64,000 bases of DNA, from assembly GCA_013180625.2 (NCBI GenBank), contig SNVD02010473.1, positions 1,302,001 through 1,366,000 on the forward strand, given 5' to 3'. Shown piece by piece: positions 44,523 to 62,218 of this stretch. The translations under genes were made by a program, and so were the position numbers. Numbering within the stretch: the stretch's first letter is position 1; every line of letters starts with the position of its first letter. The notes under the pieces were generated by a model that was not told the origin of the DNA, made no database searches, and saw nothing but the letters and a program-made list of their open reading frames with translations. Source of the stretch: Boswellia sacra. Its lineage: Eukaryota; Streptophyta; Magnoliopsida; Sapindales; Burseraceae.

Positions 44523-47080
44523 ATGATGGGACCTCAACAATGGATAATCTTCACAGCAATCTATGCAACTCTGTGCCAAACATTTCTAACCGCAAAGTCC
44601 GCCCCCGAAGCTCATAAAATCATCAAATTGCCGGGCCAACCACAGGTCAGTTTCCAGCAATACTCAGGATACATTACCGTAGATGAAAAGCAACAAAGAG
44701 CCCTTTTCTACTACTTTGCTGAAGCAGAAACAGAATCAGCTTCTAAACCTCTTGTTCTTTGGTTAACTGGAGGTACATTTCCATTAACCGATTCCGCATA
44801 TATAAAACAATTCCAACTGTGCTCTATAACAATATATGTTTTTTGTATTTTTCGGAAATGTAGGGCCTGGTTGTTCATCACTAGCAGCTGGAGCTTTCAT
44901 TGAGCATGGTCCTTTTAGAACAAGGGGAGACATTTTGGTAAAAAATGAGTATAGCTGGAATAAAGGTGAAACCATAAAAAGTTTGATGCTTCCTATTTTG
45001 TTTTTGCTAAACATTTATAACAGGCCAACATTCTCTTTCAGTTTAAGTAGATAATGACAATTTCAACTTCCTTGCTTAGATGAAGCTCTTCATTTTTTAC
45101 AGAAGCAAATATCTTATACTTGGAGTCACCTGCTGGAGTTGGTTTCTCCTACTCTGTTAATAAATCTTTCTACACCTTTGTGAACGACAAGATTACAGGT
45201 TTTTTTTCCCCCTTTCTCATGATATATTTTTCGTAGAGTAAAATAATCTATCAAATCTGTAATCTCTAGAATGTACTTTGATGTAAATTGAATGTTTTCT
45301 TCAGCCGCTTACTACATTCAATTTGATTAATTTTTAGCTTCAAATCTAAATCCAAATTCAAAACCAATGCTATTATTATAGTGGTACCACTGATACCGGG
45401 TCTATTCTCTTGCAGCACGAGAAAATCTTGCGTTTCTGGAAGGATGGTTGAACAAATTCCCAGAATATAAAAATAGAGATTTTTTCATCTCTGGGGAGAG
45501 CTACGCAGGTATATTTAATTCATTGAATGCCCTTTTGTTTACTGTATTCACTTGAGATGTTTGAAGATTAAAGAGAGTTTGAAAAACATCGCTTGTTATC
45601 AGGACACTTTGTCCCACAACTAGCACAGTTAATTCTTCAATCCAGCTTGAAGTTTAATCTGAAGGGAATAGCTGTAAGTCTAGTGACATGATGAACTTAA
45701 TTTTAGTGGCTACATTTTTCTTTGAATTGAATCGATTGACACTATTTTTCCAAACATGAATTGTTGCTGCAGTTGGGGAATCCTCTCTTGGAGATGAATA
45801 CTGATTTCAACTCTAGGGCTGAGTATTTATGGTCTCATGGACTGATATCAGATTCAACCTATGAAAGTTTAACCTATGTGTGTAACTATTCTCAAATACT
45901 TAGACAGAATATAAGTGGCTCTGCTACTCCTGTTTGCTCTGAAGTAGATAGGCAAGCTTCAAGAGAAGTTAGCACATTTATCACCCTTGTGAATGTTAAT
46001 CTTGAGGTCTGTTCGTCCTCAGTTGTTTCAGAATCTCAGATGATGAAAAAAAAGGTGAATTAATCATGATTGTATCAGCTGTTCAAGTTCTTTTTTTTCT
46101 AATTATTTTTTTTATTTTTGATACTCTGTTTCCTCTGTTGCTTGTATTTCTTCATGTTGACACTGTAACAATGACTTATTGAGTACAGGATGATACGGAG
46201 AAATTAGATGTCTGTGCAATAGATGTAACTACAAAATATCTCAACCGAAAAGAAGTGCAGGCCGCTCTCCATGCTCAGCTCATTGGAGTTAAAAGTTGGA
46301 GTCTTTGTAGTGAGTAAGTTTCTTGCTTCAAACTTCTTCAATAATATTAAATCTCTACAGTACTAGATCCGTAAATAGCGCACGCACAAGTCTTAAATCA
46401 AGTCTAAAGACAAAAGTTCATCAAAGCAATATTTTCTGGACTCTTTATCTTCTATTCTAATTTCATCAAAGCATTATTTTCTTATGCCTCTACCTGATTA
46501 AGACTTTGTGCTTCTTGTTAACAGGATTGTCAAATATGACCTGCGAGATTTGGAAGCACCCACAATTCATGTTTTGGGCACTCTAGCCAAGTCCGGCATC
46601 AGGGTGATGGTTTTCAGGTGATACAACAACAATTCATTTACACAATTTCTTAAAATTTTTCAAGATCTCAACAAAATTATATTGGATTCTTTTGATAGTA
46701 ACAATACACTTTGAATTTGTTTAGTGGAGATCAAGATGCAGTTATCCCATTAATCGGAACACGGACATTAGTAAATGGATTGGCAAAGGAGTTGGGACTG
46801 AACACAAGTGTGCCATATAGAGCCTGGTTTGAGGGGAGACAGGTGAGCACTTAGTTAACTCAACATAAATCCAACACTTAGCACGTAATATCTCACCCTT
46901 GTACTTATTCTTCTTCTTCATTTCTTTCCTCAGGTTGCTGGATGGACACAAGTTTATGGTGACATAATATCTTTTGCCACCATCAGAGGAGGAGGACATT
47001 CACCATCATTTGAACAGCCTGGGAGGTCACTTGTTATGTTTAGAGGATTTCTAGCAGGAAAGCCACTTCCAGAAGCATAG
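44523..47080 (+). CDS. SCPL-6: serine carboxypeptidase-like protein with TGG motif
   Basis: Ten exons: 44523-44772, 44864-44965, 45103-45198, 45416-45508, 45603-45673, 45773-46054, 46189-46313, 46525-46617, 46725-46842, 46934-47080 (TAG). Total 1377 nt, 458 aa. The open frame extends upstream, but MMGPQQW at 44523 aligns with the start of all other copies and gives the signal segment (to about residue 26). Loop [16 protein letters not shown] (Thr82), then GPFRTRGD where the others have GPFRP. Ser178 in SGESYAG, Asp373 in [12 protein letters not shown], His432 in [12 protein letters not shown]. Exon 4 starts ARENLAF instead of ARDNLAF. Exon 7 opens DDTEKLDVC. Sister of SCPL-7 by sequence. AATAAA at 47154-47159. 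Confidence 0.95.
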
Positions 47081-48301
47081 CTGTCTGTCTATAAGCAGAT
47101 TTATATATGTCATCATTCTAAGCTAATCAACGGGAAGCTTTCCCCTCTAGAGAAATAAATTGGTTAGCACTTGTACCTATAAGTACCCGTGTGGTTGGAA
47201 GAATAAAAAGTTACAGCATTTCCAACAAAATTTTTGAGCAATCAAATATCAATAAATCTATTATTAGTATGTTGTTCCTATAGATATAGAAATAATCGTC
47301 CCTAAATGAGTTGATATAATCAATGATGATGAAAGTAGTTTAAATCAAGGAATTTATTGTGATTTATGAGGTATTTAAGAAAGTTAGGGTGGTCTTTGAT
47401 TAAAAATGTTAAACTTTGTTTAAGTAATGAATTCGCAAACCTTAGCGGTAGTTTGTGATAACTACCCATTTAATTATTTATTTACTTATTTTTTACTAGA
47501 TCTATCAAAATTACACACGATTTTTTAACATAATATGAATCTATTCGATAAAAATGTATTTTGGGTATAATATTATTGGATTAGGTTGTTAATGAGTTAA
47601 CACGATAAAAACTATTTAATATTAGATCGTGTTTTGGTTTATCTTATAAAAACTTGTTTTGCTCGTTTAACATTTTAATATTAAGTGTAATCTAGTAAAT
47701 TGATTTATGATATATAAAAAATATAATAAATTATTACAAATACCAATTTATGATTATTTTTAATCTAATTTAGTTTGTACAATTTTATCGTATCTTCTAT
47801 ATAAAAAATTTGTTTAGACTTTAGGTTTTATTTGTAGTCTATTCTTGCTTATTTATGGGTTAAAAGTACTAATACCTAATCTAGTACTCCATATGCTCAT
47901 GTCTTGTTTCACCATTTAATTTTTTTTTATTTGTAGGCTATTAGAGAATTTATTTTGTAGTGTATTAATTAATATGGATTTAAAGATGAGATCAAAAATC
48001 TACTTTTTAGCATGTCAATAGATATTAATTTTGATATCATTTAGACTTCAAAATAATTGTTTATGTTTTTGTATGATATTAAATTTGGATATTTTAATAG
48101 ACTTCAAAATATTTGTTTTAATATATTACTTGGATATTAGAATTTGTAAAGATTAGTTATGTTTTTATGTTTTGAGTTTATACAAATTATGTCATATATA
48201 TTGTTGTCTAACTTTAAAATGAAATAAAATAAAATAAAAATATTAAATGAGTTAAATTTGGGTTACACATTAAAATAAAATTTGGGTTTGTAGTCCAAGA
48301 T
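47081..48301. other. 3' UTR of SCPL-6 and AT-rich spacer
   Basis: After the poly(A) block, sequence around 47510-47650 (GAGTTAACACGATAAAAAC, AATATTAGATCGTGTTTTGG) and around 49590-49675 (GATACGGATACGAAACC, TGATCCATTGTCAAG) resembles the two ends of a widespread plant repeat; an older element may surround the Harbinger element at 48305, but I cannot fix its ends. Confidence 0.35.
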
Positions 48302-49583
48302 TTAGGTGGTGTTTGTTTTCTTCCACTTATCGCTTAACACTTAAAGTCTTTAGATTTAAATCTTAAAATTTTTGTTTGTTTTTCCATTTAGCACTTATTT
48401 TAAGTAATAAATCACTTAATTGAAAAAGTGAAAATTTATCACTTTTTCTAATCGCTATTATCTAAATGAAGTGTTAAAAATTTTATACCATAAATATCCC
48501 TACATATTAAAATAATATAAATTTTATCCAATTTTCTAATCATTATTGTCTAAATTAGGTGTTAAAAATTTTATTCCATAAATATCCCTACATATTAAAA
48601 TAATATAAAATTTATCAAATTTTTAATTGTGAATATTATTTTAATTTATTAAAAGGTACAATTTTGGTATATTTGTTATTGTTTTAGTATTTATTATCAA
48701 ATTATTATATTATTTATTACTATATTTATAATTACCATATTAAAATATGATAAATATTTTTTATAATTCGTAAACTTTCATTTATTTCTATTAATATCTC
48801 AAATTAATTAGCTAATAATATGTTGAATAATAACTATTGAAAATTTTGATATCATTATAAATAGCGAGTTCTAAAATAGATAATATATTTGATAGAATTT
48901 TATTACATATTATATGGACAGTTTTATTGAAACTTCAAAAGTTATTTATTATATTGCTAAGAACATTTTATTTTATTTAATAGTGTAAATTTAAAGTAAA
49001 ATATTAATATTTAATATTGTCAGTTAAAATATCATATTAGTTTTTTCCTTTTTAAGTTTATGAAATAAAAAAACACTTTAATTAATAGAATCATTCTTCT
49101 ATGATTCAAAATATGGTCCTCAAAATGTAATAGGTAAAAATTAATATAGCTTAAACTTGATTTAATTGGAGTAATGAATTTTAAAAAGTGGTAATATTAA
49201 TGATATAGTAGTTATACAATAATATCATATAAGTTTATATAATATAATATTAACTATTTAAAAGAAAATTAATTTTTATTTAATTTTAGTTAATAATTAT
49301 TTTTTAAAGGTTGTAGGAAATATAATATTAATTATTTAAATGAAAAAGAATTTTTATTTTATTTTATTAACTATTTAATTTTTAAAGGATTGTATAAATA
49401 TAAATAATATTAATTATTTAAATATATTTTAACAAGGGTAAAAAAGTTACATTAAAGGTAAAATATTCTCTCACCACTTTTTTTAAGTGATATCTAACAA
49501 AGCAAACAAACATCGTGTAAATTAAGTTCCAAAAAGTGTTTAGATCTAAAAAGTGTTAAGTATTTGAAACAAACACCACCTTA
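48302..49583. mobile_element. Harbinger-type element, 1276 bp, no transposase
   Basis: Element 48305-49580 flanked by TTA (48302-48304 and 49581-49583). Inverted ends GGTGGTGTTTGTTT (14 of 14 identical), followed by weaker pairing (CTTAACAC, TTAGAT-TAAA). The interior is extremely AT-rich and shows a direct repeat of about 60 bases (ATAAATATCCCTACATATTA, at about 48492 and 48581). Non-autonomous. Confidence 0.78.
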
Positions 49584-52877
<3,294 letters not shown>

Positions 52878-55630
52878 TTGTCTGCCTATTAAGCAGATTT
52901 ATACATGTAATTAACGTAAAATGCTAACCAACGGGAAGCTTTCCCCCTCTAGTTAATAAGATTGGTTAGCACTTCAATTAAAATAAGTACCCTTCCAGTG
53001 GTAATTGAACCTTTCAGTACAAACTCATCCTCCGTATCACTGTGCATAGTGGGTTTACTTCTTTTACTAAGATTTACAGCCAAAAGTAGCACGTGTTCAG
53101 TATGTTGTTCCTGTATAAAATGAAAAAATTGACACTACATGAAACGATGATCCAAACTATCAATCAGATAGTTTTGTTGACTTATGGGTACCTGTTGATT
53201 TAATTAGTTGGCTTGGCTGAGATTATACAAGAGGTGTGTGATCAAATCATTCATGCAAGTGTAAAGAATTCAAGGGAAAACCTCATGGTAGTCAATATGG
53301 GACCTCCCACCCATAAAACTACGGTGTTACCACCTTTTATTTTTACTGAGATGATGTATTGATTCAGCGATAACATTGGTTTATTCGGGATGAAAAAAAT
53401 TAGGAAACATAATTCAAAAAGTAAAGTACTTTAAATGTTTGGATGATAATCATCAGTCTTATAATATTTCTATATGACAATAAGCTAGGAGAAATATTGA
53501 TATGAACGTGAGATACCATGTTAATATGTATAATAATAATTCTTAAGTATGTATAATTTGTCATCTGTTTAATAGTGGTCAGAATTTCTTCTTTTTTTTA
53601 ATGTTGAATTATTCTTTATTTCTTCCTTTTTTCGAAACCCGCTTTCTCAATTAAAGTTTTCATTTTAATAACTACTCATGATTTCTATGAATATTTAATT
53701 GAATAAATTTACTAAATTATCAAAATAATCTAATAAACATGTCTCAACTAACTTTTTAAGAAAAGAGAAGCGTGTGACTTATATTGATATTAAAAAACAA
53801 ATCAAATAGAAATGGACAACTTATTTTCTTTTATGATTAAATAACAATAATAATAGCAACAACAACAACTAATGTGATTATCTGACTTCTTGTAGTGGCA
53901 ACTCATGATTAAAATTTTTTAGGTTTTTTTTTAATGTTTATTTTAGGTAATGGCTGGTCGGACTTCAGTTAAGAATACAATGATGTTTTTCCGTTTAAAA
54001 TGGATGGGCTTGAATTTTTTCTGCGCCAAGAAAATAGTAGTTAGTGACTTCTTTAACATAAAGTTTTGGGCCTTTGGGCTCCTTTATCAGCATGATTTTC
54101 CTTCAAGGCTACTATTTGGACTCCATTCTTCAAGGCAGCCCATCTTAAAAAAAATTATACGTAAATTCATGATGAAAATAGTCTAAGACTACAGCCACAT
54201 GCCATTCATCGACTTGATTCATAATGAATTTTCTAAAGGGCTCAAATTTGCTTTCCACCAATTGAGCAAAATATATTAGGAGTAAAGCTAGAGGCGTAAG
54301 AAAAAAAAAATTTTGAGTGGGTTGAAAAGATTTAGATAGAAAAAAAAAATGGTGAATCTTAGATGGTATTGGAGATTTTATTAATTAGAAGAATGATATA
54401 CCTAATTAGACGGGACATAATAAATCTTTCCCTTGAAAATATAAATTTTATACTTTTTAGTAACTAAAATTATGCTCTACTAAACTTAAAAAAAGAAAAA
54501 CATAATATAAATATGAGATGTGTATAACAAAAAAACATAGGTATACATAAGGTTCGAGCGATGAGTAGTGTGTATAATAAAGTGTGGGGAGATATAAATT
54601 TATATAGGTTGAGTTATCTTCTCTAATGATAATTCCTTTTAGTGAAAAAAGAAAATTAATTTTATATAATAGTTTTTTTTTAAAATAAGGATAGACAAGT
54701 AATATTTTAATAACGAGCAAACGAAAGAGGAGATAAAATTATTTTCGGTAACTCTTTTAAGAAGACTAAAATTTAGAAAAACCTAACATATGTAAGAAAG
54801 TATAATGTGATTCATAAGAGATTAGAGCATATAAATTTGGAAACAAATTATATATTGATTTATTCTAGAAATTGGAGTGGGCTATTTGAGGAAAAGTAAC
54901 CTAAATTTAGGATGGATTATAACCGGTGTTTTGACAAATCTTTTATTACGTGAAACTTAGCCAATACATAGATTTCCGCCCGAGTAAAGCAAATGAACAT
55001 GCAAAAATATGATAAAAAGCAAGTATAATTCAATTTTGTTATGTATTAACCTCTAATAAAAACAAATTCAAATATTCATAAATGAATAATAATACTCTTC
55101 TCATATGGAATCCTAAATGATGTACCAAGACCATGTGGATTATCACAATAATCACTAAAATTTGATGCACCCATATGTTATTAAATGAGTTGGTTTAGTA
55201 ATTGATGTGGCAAGATTATATCACTTGCCACATCATTTAAGGTCCAAAATTTAAGATTCTATTCGAGAAGAGTTTTCACTTTTTGTAATATAACAAATGT
55301 TAGATCCGGCAGAAACAATATAAAAACTTTCATGCAAGAAAATATTCCTTAAAATAAATTAAGAAGGAAGAGAAGACTAGGACACTTAAGAATGATTTTC
55401 TTAATTTATTTTTTTTATTTTTTATTGAACCAGAGAGATTAGCTGGACAGTTATTTTCTCTCTAACACCAATTATTTGAATGTAAATCAATGGTCTTACA
55501 CTCTCAGAATGCACTCATATAATTGTATTTCAATTATTCACTCTTCACACCATATATTAAATTTTCTCTGTTCCACAAGTAGTCAAAACAAACTGCATGC
55601 ATGTATGACTTCTTCTAAAGGACATTAGTT
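52878..55630. other. Spacer beyond the array, no gene seen
   Basis: SCPL-7 3' UTR, then AT-rich unique-looking DNA. An open frame at 53950-54186 has no recognisable features. Confidence 0.5.
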
Positions 55631-55631
55631 T

Positions 55632-55761
55632 GAACATTAAACATCTAACCCTATTTCATGGACGGTTATTTCTGCTCCATTCGCTAGGATCTGAAGCCTG
55701 AGTCTGACTGCAGTATCTGCGGGGATCATAGCGCGGAAAACAATGGTCTCATCTCTACTGA
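55632..55761 (-). other. Exon-like stretch of unknown family
   Basis: On the minus strand, after AATCAG at about 55762, the frame reads RDETIVFRAMIPADTAVRL, then RLQILANGAEITVHEIGLDV and a stop. Composition and the acceptor-like site look like a terminal exon, and base composition is richer in GC than the surroundings. I do not recognise the family and see no convincing upstream exon; 55964-56185 minus is open but undistinguished. It may be a gene remnant or chance. Confidence 0.25.
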
Positions 55762-55764
55762 TTC

Positions 55765-58700
55765 CATGCCAACTTAATTAATTAACGTACATTACCAATC
55801 TAATTGGAAAAAATCAATTGAAATGTACACTGCAAATTATGCAATGGCTTTAACCCTGTAGGACCTACCTAATAACGTACGGATGCAATAATATTGACCA
55901 GCTAGATTCTAGATTAAATTTGATTTTTCCTCGTTCCTCTGCAGAATGCAAAGCTTCCAGAAACTAGAAAATGTCTAACATATATGCATAAATAATGTCG
56001 TCTTGTGCCTTAGTGTCAAAAGGAAAGAAAACGTATATGTATATTATTGCATATCGTTGACATAAACCCGAAGCTTGCAAAGACAGCGAAATGATGAGAT
56101 TTGTGCACCATGTGGGTTCTCCATATGTGCATACTATATTGTGCTTCACATGAGCAACCAACTCTACAGTTTTCTCTTTGACCAAGAAAATGTAAGAGAC
56201 TAAGGGTGATGAACTAGTTTTAGAACAGCATAATTAGGTTCATGGTCTGTTATGTCAGGTCATGTGGGCACTAGGCTTAACCATGTCCAAACTAAACAGC
56301 ACTATTACAGCTTTGTGGTCCATCCTGGTAGAAAGGATATGTTCAATTAATTATTATTATCTCATTGTTGTGCAAATTATGTTTCTTTGTACATCTATAT
56401 AAAATAATATCAAAAGATCAAATATCAACCAAATCTACAAAACAAAACAATTAAGAGCCAAAAACCTAAGGAAAAAAAACTAAAATATGAAAAAAATAAT
56501 TATTCAATAAATCTTAAATCTAAATTGAATAGGAAAATAATCTCAATTCTATTGCGAAATCAAAATCCCCAATAGATCTCTGAAATATTATTAGTTGGTT
56601 TTACATATATAAAAAGTTACAACAACTAATTCCTATTATCTATTTTAGATTTTTTTTTTGTAATTATCTAAAAGACTTCTGTTCAGTTTAGCATAAATTA
56701 ATTTTATGTATAACGTATGGTAAAATTCTTAAGCTAATATATTTCGACGTGACATATGTATTTTAGAAGTTTAAAATCTTGAGTGCTATAGAAGTACTTT
56801 TTATGCACCAAATCATATTTCCAGTTCACATGTGAATAATTTCTTCACAGAAACATCCACAATTCCTTGCCCTTTCATTTTTTTTTTTAATAACAATGCT
56901 GAGGGTTTCCTAATTTAAGAAGCACCAAAAAATGATAATGGCTAAATTTTTTAAGAGAGAAATACGTTAAAATAATGAAGGCTGATCAAGAGCTGGTCGA
57001 AAGTGATTTATAATATTACTCTAATTATGATTAACAGACCAAAAGATGCCGATTAGAAAAGAAACATAAAGGAAAAGAAGTGGAATTATTCACAGACAGC
57101 TAGGGTATCATAATTGTTGATTTGACCACCTTCATTCTAAGTAAGTTTAACCCTACAATAAGATCATGGCTTAAAGAATCTCATCAACTCAAATCTCTAT
57201 TCTTCATATTTATAAGCTAGCGTGACCTCATGCTCCATTCATAAGTAGGTAATATACACATACAATATATGTTTATTATTTGTATTCTCTTACTAAAGAC
57301 TCATATTAATTACACCAATCGGTTTAGTAATATTATCGGTCAGTAATAACCATTAATTGAAGTTTACTTTGATCTATTGTATTTATCTACGTTTATCAAA
57401 ACAAATAAATTAATGGTTCTAGTATTTCCCTAGTGATTCAATAATTGATGAGAATACTATATATGCCCAAATTTGCAATTGGCACTTGAAATCAAGATTC
57501 TCGTTTTTAGGTCTAAATTCTAATTGACATATCCGTACGTCCGCTAATTTCGTGATCTAATATATTACTAGGCTATAAACTGTTAAGAGGATTGAACAAA
57601 CAATGAATTCGGATCTTGATATTCTAAATATCGTTTCGTAATATGAAAGAGTCGCATATTATAAGATCCTTCAAAAAGAAAAATTAATAAAGTTGAACAA
57701 CACGAATCATGTTTTGAATGTTAACTAACATATATTTCCTTCTCTCCAGAAAAAAAAAAAAGAAATGAATTGATTAAAAATTTAAAAGAAAACAATAACT
57801 AAGAGACAAAGCCTACAAGTCTAAGACTAATGAAAAAATAAAAGTTGCATGCGAGGAGAAACAAACCAGGAGTCCTTTAGGCAATTTCATGACCCTCTTC
57901 TATGGGCTAACCTATTATTGGTTTTACATGAGTAGCTGGCTACTTAAAATAAGGAAGTCCTATAGCAAGCAAGCTAGCCAGGGAATGAAGGTTATAGCCT
58001 TATAGGCGGTCATTCATATCATGTTTGTTGTGGACTCACTATAAAGTCTAAACATTACTTCGTTAATATGATTACCCATCAAGCCATTTGAAGTCCATAA
58101 TGAAAAATTTCATATAGCAGTTATGTTCCAATGATGACAGGACCTAGACTTTGACTGGGGAAAAAGAAAGCAATTAGAGAAAGGCAAAATGATCATGAAA
58201 ACCCCATATTGCTTGTAGAGCAATATATTCTTTGCCTTAATCATGCCGAGTGTACTCATAACGACATTGCCCATTTAAGGATCTGATCTTTTTTTTTTTT
58301 TTTTTTTTATTTTGCCAGCCAAAGCTGATGCTACTCACTTTCGTTTTACACATTAATTCCTGGTTCATTCCACAGACCCTTGTGGAGTGGTGGGTCAATG
58401 CATCTCAAAAGATATAAAAGAAAGAGTAAAAGAAAATTTAACAAGAAGATTTAACATGTATGAGAGACTCCCTTAATTACACAATATGGGACTTCTGAGA
58501 TTACAATCAAGTCTCTTAAATTGGTAAAACTTCAGGCCAGGTGTAACTTTGTTACTGTTTGTTTGGGGATTTGAGTATCTAATCAAAAAGTCTAATCAAT
58601 TATAAGGAGTTGATTCATCCCTTTTATCCACCACATGTGCGATGTTTAGGATTCCAGACAAGTTATGTGGTAAACACCAGTGATTCGATTAAATTTCACT

Positions 58701-61700
58701 TGGTTTTGATACAATTAATGGACAGTTAGCACTGCTTGTTCATGTTTGGTATGTAAAGATTTGTCATAGCTCAACATTAACTGTCAAAGATCATCATTAT
58801 GAAGATGTACTAAACTGACCTAAATATTGTAGTTGTCGATTTCTTTTGAAAGTTGGTATATATATATATATATATATAAATTTTCTCCTTTATTTCTCTG
58901 AACAAGATTTTGCTATGTGAATGGGTAACCTACCAAGAAAAAGAAATATTATTTCTCAATTCTCATGTTCATTATTAGATATATCAAGGTAATAGGATGT
59001 TGTACATGTAATCTTCAACAAAAGCAAAATGAAAAAAAAGGGAAATAAATCTAACAATAAAGGTATGATATTTATGCATCAATAGCAGATCACATCACTA
59101 GTTTCGTTATTGAGACAGTCATGTGTTGCTGCAATTTTCAGTTTGCCCCTTTAATGTGTACGCTTGCTCCTAATAAAATTGAAGTTGGAATATTTACAAT
59201 AATAGGGCGCAATCAAACCGATTGAATTTGATACCCTCTAGTTTTGATCTAAAAAGTTCAGTAGTTGAATTAATGCTACTGCAAGTATATGCATGCGAAG
59301 AAATAATCAAAAGGAAAGATCAAATTGACTCAACTGCAATTTACAGATTTGTAAATCTTGCATAACACACAGACGAGACGATTCAAACTTCAAAGTAAGC
59401 TTTTATAAAGGACAACATCCAAACACAATTGTGTCTCAAGTTAAATCCTTTTCCACTAAAGATAAAGATGAAAACATGCATAGTCAAATCTTGCTGTGTG
59501 ATTATTCTTGTTGTTTGCATGGCATAATTACTATGGACCAATGTACTATTTAGCTAGTGTAATCACTACTATTGAGGTCAACACAAACCCAATAATATTA
59601 ATTCCTAACTTTGATCGTATTTGCAAATCCCCTTATATATAGCACATATGTACATATGTATGTGTAAATTAAAACAACCTATAGTCTTCTAAATAATATC
59701 ATGCTTGGGAATAATATGATTGAAATTGAAAAACAAAGAAGCTGTGAAAAGAGCATATATAACTTTTATTTTATATATACACTTCGGAGATTAATAAAGA
59801 TATCAATAGTTTACAAGTATTTTATCAGGAATTTTGGTGACCTTTTTGTGGGTGCAAAAATCATCAAGTGTCCATGACTTTCATGTACCGTTCTTTTTCT
59901 TCTACAAATAAAAATAAAAGTAACCTAAAACATCATCATTTCTCCTAAGAAAGACACCGCTACAAACATTCTGATATATTTCAACTCCCACCTCTTTCTG
60001 CCCCACCACACCTCTCTCTCTTCCTTTCTTTTCATTAATTAATTTCTTATGTATATATATATTTTTTCCTCAATTATGGATGCTTCAAAGTAGTGCCAAT
60101 TCATCTCCTGTAGAGGATAGAAGAAACTGAGAGTTTGAAGAATTTCAATGCGTGTTAATCAGAAGGCAAATGGATCCAAATATATATATATATATATATA
60201 TGCGTGTCTAATTGGAACTCCATTAAAATTCATTGTCTCCTGCGTCGACCCGCAGCCTGCACAGTAAAGTTCAAATTAAAGCTGCTTACGATTCGGACAG
60301 GTATATTGGATAGTCACATTAATAGTGATGGATATATCTGTGCAATGGGTCCTTTTTGGACATACAGAGATTTAATTATATGTCATTGACTAACACAAGT
60401 GACAAATCTGAATATTATTCCTCCTTTTCTACCTAATGACTATATTTTATTCACTTAAGTGATATTGATTAAGCAAATCAACTTACTCAGAGGGTAATAG
60501 ACTAGAGACAGGCTTTTCAATGTGTACGCAATAAGTGCATTAATTCTCTCTGATAGAATTAAGCTCTAAATATATGTAGATATAGTTCTTTTTTAACACA
60601 AACTTCATTGATTTTTTTAAGGATCGATGAGGTCTTGATGGTTTTTTATTGTCAGTTAGGAATTTTATTTATTTTGGCAGCTACTGTAGGCTGGAATTTA
60701 AAATATTATCAAAGCATTTTTTTTTTGTATTTGAAAAACCTATATAAAGTTTAAAAGTATTGTCAATTTTAGGGTTCGATCTAATGTGACAATAAAGTGA
60801 TACATAGCACTAAATTTTTTATATATAGAATTTTGTTCACACTGTGTTTAGATCATTGCATCAAAAGTATTTTAGATGATTGAGATAAAAATACCTTTAT
60901 AGTTAATAGTGATTCAAATGATTTTAAAAATTATGTGAGAAATTGTATAAAAAAATGATATATATAATTGATCAAAGCCATGCAATATCTTTACTTGTAT
61001 ATGCATAGCTGGCATTTGATCTTTCCCTTGGTATTGCTTTTTGTTTTCTACCTTCTTATTTCTTAATAACCAATATATATATATATATATGTCTAGTAGT
61101 CATGCCTGCAGTTAACTGGCATTGGAATTTGGAAATATGCTTAAATAGTATTAAGATGTTAAGCTCTAGTATCTCTGTACAGATTTTGCTGGGACTTTTG
61201 TTTACATTATGCTTTCTTGATCGAAAAATTAGTAACAACAACTAGAAAAACTACTCTCCCTTTTTTTCTTTTCCGTTCAAACGTAGAAATTTCTGAATTA
61301 ATCAAGCCTCTCCTCATTCTGCTGTGAGGGATATATTTCAAAACCTTTTACATGGCTGTAAGGAGAATTCACCCATTAAGTTGATGACTAGTACCCAAAA
61401 TAGTTATACAATTGTTCTTCTTCAGTCTTCGCTATGATATTTTTATTGACCAAAAAATATATTCTCACATAGGAAAAATTTAATAAACTTGGGGCAATGA
61501 AATAGTTTTACAAATTTTGCACTAGATTTTGTGTTGCACAAAGCAAGCATGTGTAACTTGAGATAAGATCTAAGAGTAAGAACAATGAACCGTGAAGATT
61601 GGAAGTTCCTAGAGTGCCCTTGGGCATATAGGTTTTCGGTGGAGGGCAGCCTTGGAGAAACATTGTCTGAATACAATCATAAATGAGTACACAGGGAGCA

Positions 61701-61850
61701 CAAAGGACTCTCACATTCTATAGTAGTAGGCAAGACTTCTCTTAGCACATCTAAGGAAAACCCAAGAAAATGATTAAATCTCACATGACCCAAGATTGAT
61801 TAAGATTGGAAAGAGACATTGGGGTGCTTTCAGGTTATGAAATTGAAACA
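55765..61850. other. Long AT-rich spacer, no gene supported
   Basis: About 6 kb without a coding region I can support. It holds (TA)n microsatellites at about 58857-58878, 60181-60201 and 61074-61092, a long T run near 58291-58308, and scattered pyrimidine tracts near 60000-60040. No RNA gene or repeat boundary recognised. Confidence 0.5.
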
Positions 61851-61884
61851 CCTCCCTCTCTCTCCCTCTCTCTCTCTCTCTCTC
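61851..61884 (+). repeat. CT-rich microsatellite (pyrimidine patch) upstream of the CLE gene
   Basis: A (CT)n run with a few CCC interruptions, about 335 bases before the CLE start codon. Such pyrimidine patches are common in plant promoters and leaders, so it may be part of the regulatory region; that link is inference. Confidence 0.6.
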
Positions 61885-62218
61885 GCCTTAAAGCTTTTTC
61901 CAGCCAAAACTAGGCTCTGAAATCAGTAGTAAAATAAGTTTCCAATAACACCCACTCCGCAATCTGCAACATATTTTTATAGAAATCAGGCACCAAGTTC
62001 TATGTATTTTGACTCTCACCCCACATTGACTTGCCGATACTTCAAACTCCTAGGTCTCTAAACAAGGAAAACAAAGCCAAAAAGTTTCTTACTAGAGTAA
62101 TCCTCATCACTTCACTCACCTCGCAACTGTTTTTTTTTTTTTTTCATCTTCACCAAGTAACAACACCACCCATTTACTGCTTCCGACGAGTTTCCATCAG
62201 CTGAAAGTATTCCATGAC

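Noticed and set aside
53950..54186. 78-aa open frame downstream of the array
   Set aside because: No motif, start context or homologue recognised; typical of chance frames in AT-rich DNA.
61443..61714. Minus-strand frames upstream of the CLE gene and a possible microRNA precursor there
   Set aside because: No family similarity, and no segment matched a conserved plant microRNA that I could recall.
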